From: Nocardioides aquaticus
GTDB lineage: Bacteria > Actinomycetota > Actinomycetes > Propionibacteriales > Nocardioidaceae
Direction: 5' to 3'
NCBI RefSeq assembly: GCF_018459925.1
Contig: NZ_CP075371.1
Span: 3,844,001-3,908,000, forward strand
DNA: 64,000 nt
Made by a program: the position numbers and the translations under genes
Notes under the pieces: model-generated
Database searches by the model: none
The model's input: the letters and a program-made list of their open reading frames with translations, nothing else
Told to the model about the DNA's origin: nothing
Part shown: positions 17,835 to 29,989 of the stretch, piece by piece
Position numbering within the stretch: the stretch's first letter is position 1
How the letters are laid out: every line of letters begins with the position of its first letter

Positions 17835-18998
17835 CTAGCCGAACCGGAGCAGCGCCCCCGGCCCGAAGACCGGTCCGGTGACGTAGACCCCGTGGTCCGC
17901 GTCGACGCCGCCGGGCAGGACCAGCTCGCCCGGCGCCAGCTCACCGGCCGGCGCACCCCGGCGGTCCCACCGCGTGACGGCCCCCACCTCGGCACCGGGC
18001 ACGCCGAGCTCGACCTGCAGCCAGCTCTGCTCGGACAGCTCCGCTGCGTAGAGGTGCCTGCGGCTGGCGCCGAGGTCGACCACCGAGGTCAGCCCGTCGG
18101 CGAAGCGGGTGCACGCACCGCGTCGTGGGTGGCTCGGGTCGCAGGTCGCGTCCGTGGAACCGGGCTCGACGCGCCAGACCTGGGACGTCCCGGGGGTGGC
18201 GGGGAAACCCCGCAGCTCCCCGACGTACCAGGCCCCGTCGGGACCGACGGTGACCGAGGTGGCCACCCCCTCCGACGGGAGGGGGGTGCCGGCCGGTGGC
18301 AGCGGGCCGCCCTCCTCGGGCGGGACGTCCGGCAGGCCGGCCGGCACCTCGACGGTGCGGGGCAGCAGCCGCGCCACGGTCTCGACCTCACCGTTGCGCC
18401 GGACCCGGAGCAGGTCGTTGCCGGCGGCGTCGGCCACCAGCACCGCCCCGCTCCGCAGCGCCGCGAGACCGAAGGGGTTGCTCTCCTCAGGAGCGTCCTC
18501 GAGGTCCGCAGGATCCGGGTCGGTCTGCTGGTAGGCGCCGATGTCGGCGACCGGGCGCGGCCGCGCCCAGCCGAGCCGCCACCTGAAGAGGGTCGCGCCG
18601 GCGGACGGCACGCGCTGCGGCTCCTCGCCGCTGAGCTTGTCCATGGCCGCCTGCTCCGGAGGCGCCGCGGACCCGGTGAGCAGGTAGACCGTCCCGCCAC
18701 GACCGAACGCCACCGCGGGCGCGAAGTCCGTGCGGAGCCGGCCGAGCTCGGCGGTGTACGGCTCCTCGCCGCGCCGCTCGACGACCATGCTGAAGGTGCC
18801 GTCCGCCTCGGTCACCAGGGTGCGGCCGTGACCGAGGGCGTCGACCCCCCGGGGTCCCTCGAGGTCGACCACGGTCTGCGGCGGCCCCCCGGACCCCGGG
18901 GAGTGGGACGCCTGGGCGCCACCGGGCCCGCTCGCGCCTGCCATCACCACGGCCAGCGCGGCGCCGGCAGTGAGGATCGTTCGCCTGGATCTGGACAT
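17835..18998 (-). CDS. Secreted ScyD/ScyE-family beta-propeller-like protein
   Basis: The protein has 387 residues. The signal peptide is clear: basic MSRSRR, a hydrophobic core to about 25, and an AQA-like cleavage region. The mature part has repeats of the type 'G-V-A/D-x-L-x-x-G-x-L-V-A-D' (for example ALRSGAVLVADAAGNDLLRV, VGPDGAWYVGELRGFP), typical of ScyD/ScyE-like and NHL-type propellers. The name comes from cyanobacterial scytonemin clusters, but actinobacterial members have no assigned role. ATG 18998 has a GGAGAT ribosome site. The gene lies between eno and mazG as an extra gene. Confidence 0.75.
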   Translation of the reverse strand: MSRSRRTILTAGAALAVVMAGASGPGGAQASHSPGSGGPPQTVVDLEGPRGVDALGHGRTLVTEADGTFSMVVERRGEEPYTAELGRLRTDFAPAVAFGRGGTVYLLTGSAAPPEQAAMDKLSGEEPQRVPSAGATLFRWRLGWARPRPVADIGAYQQTDPDPADLEDAPEESNPFGLAALRSGAVLVADAAGNDLLRVRRNGEVETVARLLPRTVEVPAGLPDVPPEEGGPLPPAGTPLPSEGVATSVTVGPDGAWYVGELRGFPATPGTSQVWRVEPGSTDATCDPSHPRRGACTRFADGLTSVVDLGASRRHLYAAELSEQSWLQVELGVPGAEVGAVTRWDRRGAPAGELAPGELVLPGGVDADHGVYVTGPVFGPGALLRFG

Positions 18999-19104
18999 GT
19001 CGATCTCCGTCGCTGGGCAGGGGACGGCTCGTGCCGACCCACGTCGAGATTGACACCCCCAGGAGGGAGGGAGACATGCCCCAATCTGGGGGGGGTCGGA
19101 CCGG

Positions 19105-19746
19105 TCAGCCCGGCGTCAGCCGGCGGCGTACGGCGGCCCGCAGCGCCTGCTCCGGGTCGGTGCCTGACACGCGCGCCTCGGCGACGAGGGCGAGCAGCCG
19201 CTCGCCCACCCCGGCGTCCTCGTCGCCGACGGACGCCAGCGCGGGGTCGGTGCCGGCGCGACCCATCCTGTCCAGCACCTTGTCGGCGGTCAGCAGCGCC
19301 GGCAGCGTCGGGGCGATGCCGTCGGCGAGCGCGGTGCGGTGCGCCTTCTCCCGCGCCTTCGCAGCCTCCCAGACCTCGTTGACCTCCGCCGGCGTCAGCG
19401 AGCCCGCGGCCGCGCCGGCGTCCGGGCCGAACACGTGCGGGTTGCGGCGCACCATCTTGGCCGTGACCTCGCGGGCGACGTCGTCGAGCGTGAAGTCACC
19501 GGCCTGCTCGGCGATGGCGGTGTGCAGGAAGACCTGCATCAGCAGGTCGCCGAGCTCCTCGCGCAGGTCCGCGGGCGTGCCGGTCTCGATCGCCTCGACG
19601 GTCTCGTGCGCCTCCTCGAGCAGGTGCCGCACCAGCGAGCGGTGGGTCTGGGCGGCCTTCCACGGGCACTGCGCCTGCAGCACGCGCACGACGTCGGCGA
19701 ACTCCCCCACCGGGTCGGGCACCGGGTCGGGCACCGGGTCCACCAC
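19105..19746 (-). CDS. mazG: MazG nucleoside triphosphate pyrophosphohydrolase
   Basis: The protein has about 213 residues. The all-alpha NTP-PPase motif is EEAHETVEAIE followed by EELGDLLMQVFLH (EExxE...ExxD Mg2+ ligands). CPWKAAQTHRSLVRHLLEE is the usual MazG beginning. It hydrolyses (d)NTPs to monophosphates, cleansing the pool. GTG 19746 is the first start after the lipoprotein stop. It gives an N-terminus of repeated Val-Pro-Asp-Pro encoded by a 12-bp tandem repeat; a GTG at 19710, just after the repeats, gives the more family-like N-terminus and is a serious alternative. Confidence 0.88.
   Translation of the reverse strand: MVDPVPDPVPDPVGEFADVVRVLQAQCPWKAAQTHRSLVRHLLEEAHETVEAIETGTPADLREELGDLLMQVFLHTAIAEQAGDFTLDDVAREVTAKMVRRNPHVFGPDAGAAAGSLTPAEVNEVWEAAKAREKAHRTALADGIAPTLPALLTADKVLDRMGRAGTDPALASVGDEDAGVGERLLALVAEARVSGTDPEQALRAAVRRRLTPG
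19708..19740. repeat. 12-bp tandem repeat at the mazG N-terminus
   Basis: Two perfect copies and one partial copy of CACCGGGTCGGG encode Asp-Pro-Val-Pro repeats if mazG starts upstream at 19743-19746. The repeat could instead be untranslated leader if the GTG at 19710 is used. Confidence 0.8.
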
Positions 19747-19751
19747 CGGGC

Positions 19752-20470
19752 TCAGCCGCAGCGCTGGGAGGCCGGCAGGGAGGCGACGTAGTCGGAGTAC
19801 CCGGGGACCGGCTGCCCGGCCTCGTCGACCGGGCTGGTCGCGGCCGCGACGGCGAGGTCGCTGGCGGCGACCGAGGTGCTCCCGTCGACCGGGGTCAGCG
19901 CGCCGGTGTCGTCGAGCTCCACCCCGAGGGCGGGGTCGATCTCGACGTCCTGGTCGGCCAGCCACTCGGCGAAGAGGGCCTGCCCGCGCTCCTGGGCCGC
20001 GTCGGGGCCGGGGTCGGGGTCGCCCTCGGCGACCAGGGCCTCCTCGCCGGCGACGAGGGCCACGCTGTCGACGTAGGCCTGGGTGCTCTGGACCTCGACG
20101 AGGGCGTCGGTCGCGTCGTCGGGGAGCGCGGTCAGCGACGCCTCGGCCTGGGCGGCGACCTGCTGGTAGTAGTCGTCGGGCGTGATGTCGAGGTCCTCGG
20201 CGAACTGCTCCGCGGCGAGGCGGCGGGTCAGGTTGCCGGCCACGCCCTGCTTGAGCTCGGCGCCGGGGACCGCCCCGACCTCGCCCAGCGCGCCGTCGTC
20301 GAGGGCGTCGCAGAAGTAGGCGGCGTACTCGTCGACGGTCGAGCTCGACACCGTGGCGTCGCCGACGGTGGCCGCGGCACCCGGCTGCACGCCGGTGCCT
20401 GCGACGCCGCAGCCGCTCGTCACGACGAGGACCGCCGCTCCGGCCAGGCCCACCCGGGCTCCGTGCAGGA

Positions 20471-20474
<4 letters not shown>
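19752..20474 (-). CDS. Lipoprotein with SurA-N-like chaperone domain
   Basis: The protein has 240 residues. The hydrophobic signal (GLAGAAVLVVTSGC) ends in a lipobox-like TSGC, so the protein should be lipidated and sit outside the membrane. The mature sequence is acidic, with the SurA N-terminal-type start (ATVGDATVSSSTVDEYAAYF). No parvulin domain is evident. GTG 20474 overlaps the mfd stop by four bases. The mfd-lipoprotein-mazG arrangement recalls mycobacterial Rv1020-Rv1022 (mfd, mazG, lpqU). A folding role for exported proteins is inferred. Confidence 0.75.
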
Positions 20475-24034
<3,560 letters not shown>

Positions 24035-24160
24035 GGTGCTCCGTTACGTGGGTGTGGCGTGGGTCGGGGCCCGCGGGAGCGGGCCGCGCACGACGGCCCC
24101 CGCGGGGTGCGCGGGGGTGGGTGCTGCCCGCCCGAGTCTACGGCGCGCCGTGGCGGGGGC

Positions 24161-25045
24161 TCAGCGGAGGAGGTCGAGGTAGATGTCGTCGACGCTGCCG
24201 TTGAGGGGGTCCGCGCCGGCCGTGAGGGGGGCTCCCGTGGCGTCGGTCTTGCCCCCCACGGTGAGCGGGACGCCGCGGCCCAGCGCCGACAGGCTGCCGG
24301 TGGGGCCCCGCCGGGTCCACCGCTGGCGCACCACCACGCCGTCGGCGCCGACCCCGCGCTGCACCAGGGTCACCGTGTCGCCGGCGCGCCGGCAGCTCAG
24401 GTCGTACCAGCGGCCGGCCCGCAGCCGGCGGTCCGCGGTCACCTGCACCTCGCCGTCGGCCCCCTTGACCCGGCAGGCGGGACGCCGTCCGTCGACCTGG
24501 AGCTTCATCTGCGCCGGCGACCCGATCAGACCCCGCTGGACGACGTTGTCCCCGTTGTCCGTCGTCGTCCCCGTGGAGGTCCGGTCGACCCGGACGGAGG
24601 CGCCGAAGACGAAGTCGCCCGACCCCGGGTCGAGGCTGCGCGTCCCGGTCGGGGTGACCGCCAGCACGGCCACCGGCACGGTCTCGCGATCGGCGGCGGC
24701 GGCGAACGCGGGCAGCCTCAGGGCTCTCCCGGCCCCGCGGTGGCGCACCGCGGTGGCCACCCCGGAGGCGTGCGTACGGATCTCGGCGGCGGTCGCGACC
24801 GTGCCCGCGGTCGGGACCGGGGTGCCCTCCCCGCCCGCTGCGCCCGCGTCGAGGTCGAGCACCAGCTCCCGCCCGGCGGCCGTCGCGGCGACCGACGTCC
24901 CGGCCCCGGACCTCTCCGCGGCCGCGGCCGGGGCGCCGGGCGGGACCAGCAGCAGCGGTCCGGCGGCGCAGGCCGCGACCACGGCGACGAGGGCTGCGAA
25001 CCTGCGACGCACCGGGATCGGGGCGCGCTCGGTGGTGTGGTCCAT
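24161..25045 (-). CDS. Secreted LamG/concanavalin-like domain protein
   Basis: The protein has 294 residues. After a basic start there is a signal peptide (AALVAVVAACAAGPLLLVPP) with Ala-rich cleavage region near 42. The mature part has the pattern of a LamG-type jelly roll (FVFGASVRVDR, GDNVVQRGLIGSP, then WYDLSCRRAGDTVTL and a final GSVDDIYLDLLR, the usual 'DxIxL' last strand). Such domains bind carbohydrate or other ligands outside the cell; the ligand here is unknown. The gene stands alone between mfd and the HAD gene. Confidence 0.65.
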   Translation of the reverse strand: MDHTTERAPIPVRRRFAALVAVVAACAAGPLLLVPPGAPAAAAERSGAGTSVAATAAGRELVLDLDAGAAGGEGTPVPTAGTVATAAEIRTHASGVATAVRHRGAGRALRLPAFAAAADRETVPVAVLAVTPTGTRSLDPGSGDFVFGASVRVDRTSTGTTTDNGDNVVQRGLIGSPAQMKLQVDGRRPACRVKGADGEVQVTADRRLRAGRWYDLSCRRAGDTVTLVQRGVGADGVVVRQRWTRRGPTGSLSALGRGVPLTVGGKTDATGAPLTAGADPLNGSVDDIYLDLLR

Positions 25046-25094
25046 GGGGACTCCCGGGAAGTCGGACGACGAGTACCGGTGATCCTAGGTCCGG

Positions 25095-25715
25095 TCAGCG
25101 GGTGAGGAGGACGCCGTGGTCGTGGAGCACCGCTCGCAGCCGGTCGTGGCCGTCGTCGAGGTGCCACTGCTCGGCGCGCAGCCCCACGGAGCGCGCCGCC
25201 TCGACGTTGTCGGCCCGGTCGTCGACGAAGAGCACGCCGGCGGCCTGGTCCCCGAGCAGCGCGACGGCCCTCTCGAAGTACGCCGGCTCCGGCTTGGCGG
25301 CCCCCAGGTCGCAGGAGTAGCAGGAGACGTCGAAGAGGTGGTCGTAGCCGAGCACGGTGCGCATGTGGGCGGCCCGGTGGCGTTCCTGGTTGGTGCCGAG
25401 GTGCACCCCGAACCCGGCGGCGCGCAGCTCGTCGACCAGCGCCCTCGAGGTCGGGTCGACCTCGATGGCCAGCCAGACCGCCTCGAAGACCTCCCGCGGG
25501 TCGGCCGGGTTGCCCGCCCGGCGGAGGTGGTCCTCGAGGAGGGAGAGGAAGTCCCCCTCGCCCCGCAGGGCCGGCATCTCCTCGGACCAGAAGCCCTCCA
25601 GGAAGCCCCGCGCGTCCGGGCCCAGCCAGGGCTCCACCAGCGCGACCCAGTCCCCCGGGACGCGCTGCAGCACGCCGTCGGCGTCGAGCAGGACGTGGCG
25701 TACCGCGCCGCTCAC
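25095..25715 (-). CDS. HAD superfamily hydrolase
   Basis: The protein has 206 residues. HAD motif I appears as LLDADGVLQR (nucleophile Asp with the second Asp two residues on), motif II as HLGTNQERHR (Thr), motif III as the Lys of GAAKPEPAYF, and motif IV as VLFVDDRADNVEAA. The helical cap between motifs I and II marks subclass I, as in phosphoglycolate or sugar phosphatases. The substrate is unknown. GTG 25715 overlaps the stop of the upstream CysQ-like gene by four bases, so the two phosphatases are co-translated. Confidence 0.88.
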   Translation of the reverse strand: MSGAVRHVLLDADGVLQRVPGDWVALVEPWLGPDARGFLEGFWSEEMPALRGEGDFLSLLEDHLRRAGNPADPREVFEAVWLAIEVDPTSRALVDELRAAGFGVHLGTNQERHRAAHMRTVLGYDHLFDVSCYSCDLGAAKPEPAYFERAVALLGDQAAGVLFVDDRADNVEAARSVGLRAEQWHLDDGHDRLRAVLHDHGVLLTR

Positions 25716-26530
25716 ACCGCGGTGCCGTGGGCGCGCACGAACGCCACGACCTGCTCGGCCAGCTCGGGGCGGCACACGATCAGGTCGGGGAGGTAGACCT
25801 CGTCCTGGTTGTACTGCAGCGGCGAGCCGTCGACGCGGGAGGTGAAGAGCCCCGCCGCCCGGGCCACGGCCACGGGCGCGGCGCTGTCCCACTCGAACTG
25901 CCCGCCGGCGTGCACGTAGGCGTCGGTGAGGTCACGCACGACCGACATGACCTTGACCCCGGCCGAGCCCATCGGGACCAGCTCGGCGTCGAGCTCGGTG
26001 GCCAGCGCGGCCACGAAGGCCGGGGGGCGGCTGCGCGACACCGCGATCCGCGGGCGGTCCGAGGTCCGCGGCGGGACCTCGCGCGTCCGCCCGGTGCTGA
26101 AGGTCTCCCCCAGCGCCGGCTGGGCCACCGCGCCGGCGACCAGGTCGCCGTCCCCGCCGGAGCCGTCGCCGGCCCCACGCTGCCAGAGCGCCACGTGCAC
26201 CGCCCAGTCGTCGCGCGGGGGCTCGGAGAACTCCCGCGTGCCGTCGAGCGGGTCGATGATCCACACGCGGTCGGCCGCGAGGCGTGCCTTGTCGTCCTTG
26301 CCCTCCTCGGAGAGCACCGCGTCGTCGGGACGCATCTCGGCGACCAGCCGCATCAGGAGCTCGTGCGCCGCGGCGTCCCCGGCGTCCTTGAGCTCGCGAC
26401 CCTCCAGACCCTGCTGGCGGACCTCCAGCAGGAGGTGCCCGGCCTGTTCTGCCAGCCAGGTGGCCAGGACGTGGTCGTCGGTCGTCGCCTCGCGGGGCGG
26501 GGAGTCGGGCTGCTGGGGGCTGTGATCCAC
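25712..26530 (-). CDS. CysQ-like inositol monophosphatase superfamily phosphatase
   Basis: The protein has 272 residues. The metal-binding signature is VWIIDPLDGTREF (the D-x-x-D-G-T/S motif), with the upstream ligand in LSEEGKDD and the second signature GGQFEWDSAAPVAVA. 'GTREF' with a Glu-rich first motif resembles CysQ-type 3'(2'),5'-bisphosphate nucleotidases, which dephosphorylate PAP; inositol or fructose phosphatase activity is the alternative. GTG 26530 is supported by TAGGCT at six bases. It overlaps the HAD phosphatase gene downstream. Confidence 0.85.
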   Translation of the reverse strand: MDHSPQQPDSPPREATTDDHVLATWLAEQAGHLLLEVRQQGLEGRELKDAGDAAAHELLMRLVAEMRPDDAVLSEEGKDDKARLAADRVWIIDPLDGTREFSEPPRDDWAVHVALWQRGAGDGSGGDGDLVAGAVAQPALGETFSTGRTREVPPRTSDRPRIAVSRSRPPAFVAALATELDAELVPMGSAGVKVMSVVRDLTDAYVHAGGQFEWDSAAPVAVARAAGLFTSRVDGSPLQYNQDEVYLPDLIVCRPELAEQVVAFVRAHGTAV

Positions 26531-26536
26531 CGTCCC

Positions 26537-26542
26537 AGCCTA
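26537..26542 (-). promoter_or_regulatory. Predicted -10 of a leaderless promoter, CysQ-like phosphatase
   Basis: The minus strand reads TAGGCT-N6-GTG. It lies in the 30-bp gap behind the LuxR-type gene. Confidence 0.5.
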
Positions 26543-26560
26543 GTCACACCCCGACCTCGC

Positions 26561-27271
26561 TCAGGCCAGGTGCGCGACCGGCGCCCCGGGACGTACCGGC
26601 CCTGCCGGGCCCGGCGTCGTGCGTCCGCGGTACGGGGCGTCCTCGGCCTGCTGCCGGACCAGCAGCGCCACGGCGGCCAGGTGCGAGCGGACGCCGAGCT
26701 TCGTGCGGACCGAGCGCCGGTGCGCGCGGACGGTGGCCACGGTGGAGCCGGTGGCCTCGGCGGTCTCGCTGAGCGACCGGCCACCGGCCATCGCCTCCAG
26801 GACCGTCCGCTCCTCGGGCGTGAGCGAGGCCAGCCGCCGGGCGGGCGAGGTCGTGGTCGCGGCGCCGGCGCGCGGCGGAGCGGCCGCCGGCGAGGGGGCC
26901 GTGGCGTCGGTCGGGACCTCGAGGGCCGCCAGGGCGGCCAGGACCGACGGCAGACCCGTGTCGGCGTCGAGCACCCACGACGCGCCGGCCTCGCCGAGGG
27001 CGTCCACGGTCGCCGCACCACGGGCGTCGGCCCGTCCGTCCACGATCGCACCCCAGGGCAGCCGGTGCCGGCCGACGGTGTCCAGGGCACGGCACAGCGC
27101 CTCGGCGCCCGCCGGGACGATCAGGAGCAGGGAACGGGGCGCGGGCGCACCGTCCTCTAGCCCCACGCGGGCGTCCACGCCGTGCCCTCGCAGCGCGGCG
27201 GCCGTGGCGTCGACGACGAGGGTCGGCTCACCGTCCACCAGGACCAGCCCCTGCTCCCACCCGTGCCCCAT
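26561..27271 (-). CDS. LuxR-family regulator with a degenerate receiver-like N-terminus
   Basis: The protein has 236 residues. The C-terminal LuxR helix-turn-helix is plain (LTPEERTVLEAMAGGRSLSE, then TVATVRAHRRSVRTKLGVRS). The N-terminal ~125 residues have a receiver-like alternating pattern (LVLVDGEPTLVVDATAAALR) but lack the acidic pair and a clear phosphoacceptor: the expected position reads WGAIVDGRADARG. It is therefore probably phosphorylation-independent or signal-binding. ATG 27271 has GGGAG five bases upstream. It is divergent from a second LuxR-type regulator of similar architecture, so the pair may share a control region. Confidence 0.82.
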   Translation of the reverse strand: MGHGWEQGLVLVDGEPTLVVDATAAALRGHGVDARVGLEDGAPAPRSLLLIVPAGAEALCRALDTVGRHRLPWGAIVDGRADARGAATVDALGEAGASWVLDADTGLPSVLAALAALEVPTDATAPSPAAAPPRAGAATTTSPARRLASLTPEERTVLEAMAGGRSLSETAEATGSTVATVRAHRRSVRTKLGVRSHLAAVALLVRQQAEDAPYRGRTTPGPAGPVRPGAPVAHLA

Positions 27272-27576
27272 GTCGCTCCCTACCGTGACCGCGCTGCACC
27301 GCCCCCGACCCGAGAGGTCCGGTGGTCGCGATGCCGTCCTCGAGGACTGTGCCGCGATCACCGGCCCGTCCTTGCGGTCAAGGGTCGTTTTCCCTAGTTT
27401 TCGGGATGCTGAGGTCCACGGTCTGCGGGCGGGTCCGCGGACGAGTCCAGCGGTCCGGCAGGCAGCGACCGCGGACCCTGGTTAACTTGGCGCACCGCTC
27501 CGGTCGTCCAGCCGGGCGGGAGGACTAGTGGGGGTGCTCGGCGGGTGTCATCGCAACGTCGTCTCGGGACCCCTCG
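27272..27576. promoter_or_regulatory. 305-bp divergent control region between two LuxR-type regulators
   Basis: No gene is evident here. The stretch has an AT-richer patch near 27388-27405 (GTTTTCCCTAGTTTTCGGGA) and GGTTAACTTGG near 27480. One likely unit of the interspersed repeat lies at 27545-27568, just upstream of the plus-strand regulator. No clear -35/-10 pair can be assigned for either gene. Confidence 0.4.
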
Positions 27577-28296
27577 GTGAGCACCTCGGGAACCGCACGC
27601 TCGGACTACCGCGTCGTCGTCCTCGACGACCACGCCCTGTTCGCGGAGTCCCTCGAGCTGGCGCTGGGCGTCGAGCAGTACACCGCCATCCGCCCGGACC
27701 CGCCCAAGGCCGGCACCAGCACCCGCGCCGCCGTGCAGAGCGTGCTGAAGCACCGCCCCGACGTGGTGCTGCTCGACCTCCACCTCGGTGACTTCGGCGA
27801 CTCGGACGCCCTGATCCGGCCCCTCGCGGAGGCCGGCGCGAACGTCGTCATCGTCTCGAGCACGCTCGACGCCGCTCGCCTCGGCGGGTGCATCCAGCGC
27901 GGCGCCCGCGCGATCGTCAGCAAGGACCGTCGGCTCAACGAGATCCTGGCCGTCGTACGCCGGCTTCGCACCGGGCTGCCGGTGCTGACGGCCGAGGAGC
28001 GCGAGTCCCTGATCGCGGCCTGGCGACGGGACCGCCAGGAGAGCGAGGTCGCCATGACGCGCCTGGACCTGCTGTCGAACAGGGAGCGCGAGGTGCTCGC
28101 CCACCTCATGGCCGGACGGTCCGTGCGCGAGATCGCCGAGCGCAAGGTGGTCTCCGAGGGCACCGTGCGCACGCAGGTCAAGGCCGTGCTGGCCAAGCTC
28201 GAGGTCGGCTCGCAGCTGGCGGCCGTCGGGCTGGCCCACCGGGTGGGGTGGCGTCCTCCCGGCGACCCCGCGGACCGCGTGGGCGACGCGACCTAG
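27577..28296 (+). CDS. NarL/FixJ-type response regulator
   Basis: The protein has 239 residues. The receiver domain has RVVVLDDHALFAESLELAL with the acidic pair and DVVLLDLHLGDFGDS with the phosphoacceptor Asp (about residue 69), then the Ser/Thr site VVIVSSTLD and Lys in AIVSKDRRL. The LuxR helix-turn-helix is LSNREREVLAHLMAGRSVRE with a downstream TVRTQVKAVLAKLEVGS recognition segment. No histidine kinase is nearby. GTG 27577 was chosen because no better in-frame start precedes it. The intact receiver contrasts with the degenerate one in the divergent neighbour. Confidence 0.9.
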   Translation: MSTSGTARSDYRVVVLDDHALFAESLELALGVEQYTAIRPDPPKAGTSTRAAVQSVLKHRPDVVLLDLHLGDFGDSDALIRPLAEAGANVVIVSSTLDAARLGGCIQRGARAIVSKDRRLNEILAVVRRLRTGLPVLTAEERESLIAAWRRDRQESEVAMTRLDLLSNREREVLAHLMAGRSVREIAERKVVSEGTVRTQVKAVLAKLEVGSQLAAVGLAHRVGWRPPGDPADRVGDAT

Positions 28297-28343
28297 CCCA
28301 GACCGTCCCGGCCCGCCCCGGGCCCGCCGGGCCGAGCGCGCCG

Positions 28344-28937
28344 TCAGGAGTTGAAGCGCTGCTGGGTGCGCTCGAGCCCGTCGGTGAGCAGGCACTCCAC
28401 GGCGTCGGCCGCGGTGTCCACCTGCAGCGCCAGCTCGTCACGCTCGCGCTTGGCGTAGTCGGACAGCACGAAGTCGGCGACGTCCTGACGCCCGGGCGGG
28501 CGGCCGATCCCGGCGCGCACCCGGTAGAACTCGCCGCTGCCGAACGAGGACCGCATCGAGCGCAGGCCGTTGTGGCCGTTGTCGCCACCGCCGCGCTTGA
28601 CCCGCAGGGTGCCGAAGTCGATGTCGAGCTCGTCGTGGACCGCCACGACGTGGTCGAGGTCGGTCTTGTAGAAGCCGGCCAGCGCCTTGACCGGGCCGCC
28701 GAGCTCGTTCATGTAGGAGCGGGGACGCGCGAGCACGATCCGGGGTCCCGGCGACCCGGGCGTGCCCAGCCGGCCCTCGACCACGTCGGCGCGGCCCGAC
28801 TTGTGCGCGCGCCACCGGGAACCCAGGCGGCGGGCCAGCTCGTCGGTGACGAGGTACCCGACGTTGTGGCGGTGCCCGGCGTACCCGGGCCCCGGGTTGC
28901 CGAGGCCGACGACCAGCCATGCTCCGGCGTCGTCCAC
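28344..28937 (-). CDS. pth: Peptidyl-tRNA hydrolase
   Basis: The protein has 197 residues. Conserved residues are present: VGLGNPGPGYAGHRHNVGY with the catalytic His, RSYMNELGGPV with Asn, VHDELDIDFG with the catalytic Asp, and GGGDNGHNGLRS. It releases peptidyl groups from stalled tRNA. GTG 28937 has GGAGGA six to ten bases upstream. It follows rplY, as in mycobacteria (Rv1014c-Rv1015c), and is convergent with the response regulator. Confidence 0.96.
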   Translation of the reverse strand: MDDAGAWLVVGLGNPGPGYAGHRHNVGYLVTDELARRLGSRWRAHKSGRADVVEGRLGTPGSPGPRIVLARPRSYMNELGGPVKALAGFYKTDLDHVVAVHDELDIDFGTLRVKRGGGDNGHNGLRSMRSSFGSGEFYRVRAGIGRPPGRQDVADFVLSDYAKRERDELALQVDTAADAVECLLTDGLERTQQRFNS

Positions 28938-29044
28938 CGGGTCCTCCTCGCGCTCGGTACGGGTGCGGGGGGCGGACGCGAGCGCGTCCGCCCCCCGCAC
29001 CGGGGAGACCAGTCGACCCAGGAACCACCTGAGCCGGGCGGTCC

Positions 29045-29737
29045 TCACTCCTTGTCGCCGCCCTGGGCGTCGTCGTCGGCGTCGGTGCCGCCCTCGGTGT
29101 CGTCGGACCCGCCCTCGGCGTCCTCGTCGGACTCCTCGCGCTCGATGCCGGCCTCGGCCTCGGCGTCCTCGAGCTCGGCCTCCAGCGCCTCGGCGGACAT
29201 CTGCTCGGTGACGTTGACGACCAGCGTCTCGGGGTCGGTGACCAGCACCGAGCCCTCGGGCAGGTCGAGCTCGGCCGCGGTGATCTGGGTGCCGGCGGGC
29301 AGGCCCTCGACGCTGACCTCGAGGCTCTCGGGGATGTGCGTGGCCTCGGCCTCGACGGTCAGGGTGGAGTTCTCGGTGACGACCAGCGTGTCCGGGCCGG
29401 CCTCGCCGACCACGTGGACCTCGACGTCGACGGTGACGCGCTCGCCGCTGCGGACGGCGACGAAGTCGACGTGCTCGAGGGTGCGGCGGATCGGGTCGAC
29501 CTGGATCTGCTTGGTCAGCGCCAGCTGGGTCTCGCCGTCGATGTCGAGCTCGAGCAGCGCGTTGGCGCCGCCGGCCTTGAGCGCGAGCCAGGTGTCGTGG
29601 CCCGGCAGGGTCAGGTGGCGGGTGTCGGCGCCGTGGCCGTAGACCACCGCGGGCACCTTGTCGGCGCGGCGGATGCGGCGCGCCGCGCCCTTGCCGAACT
29701 CGGTCCGGGTCTCTGCCTTGATCTTCTCGGCGGCCAT
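29045..29737 (-). CDS. rplY: Ribosomal protein L25/general stress protein Ctc
   Basis: The protein has 230 residues, the long Ctc/TL5 form. The N-terminal L25 domain binds 5S rRNA (MAAEKIKAETRTEFGKGAAR start, then VPAVVYGHG). The C-terminal TL5 beta domain follows, then a very acidic tail rich in Asp, Glu and Gly. ATG 29737 is chosen over an in-frame ATG 16 codons upstream because AGGAGC lies directly before it and the family begins at this Met. Confidence 0.95.
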   Translation of the reverse strand: MAAEKIKAETRTEFGKGAARRIRRADKVPAVVYGHGADTRHLTLPGHDTWLALKAGGANALLELDIDGETQLALTKQIQVDPIRRTLEHVDFVAVRSGERVTVDVEVHVVGEAGPDTLVVTENSTLTVEAEATHIPESLEVSVEGLPAGTQITAAELDLPEGSVLVTDPETLVVNVTEQMSAEALEAELEDAEAEAGIEREESDEDAEGGSDDTEGGTDADDDAQGGDKE

Positions 29738-29956
29738 GGTTGCTCCTGTGTGCTCGTCTGTGCGGGTGTGCTGGTCGGTGGTCACCGGCAGCGGGCGCGG
29801 TCACCGCGCCGGGAGGCAGAGGACACCGCGTGCCCGATGATCGGCAGCGCGGCGTGGGCGGCGCTCTCGCGCCCGCCGGCCCTGTCGATCACGGAGCAGC
29901 GGACGTCGTCCGCGCTCCCTCGCCTAGGCAACCCCCGAATCCTAGACCGTCCCGGG

Positions 29957-29981
29957 CGTCGGAGCCCAATCCGGTCCGACG
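29957..29981 (-). terminator. Possible terminator downstream of prs
   Basis: A perfect 7-bp stem (CGTCGGA/TCCGACG) with an 11-base loop lies 8 bases after the prs stop on the minus strand. It is GC-rich with no U-run, as is common in actinobacteria. The remaining gap up to rplY (29738-29956) shows no gene. Confidence 0.4.
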
Positions 29982-29989
29982 GGTGCGGC

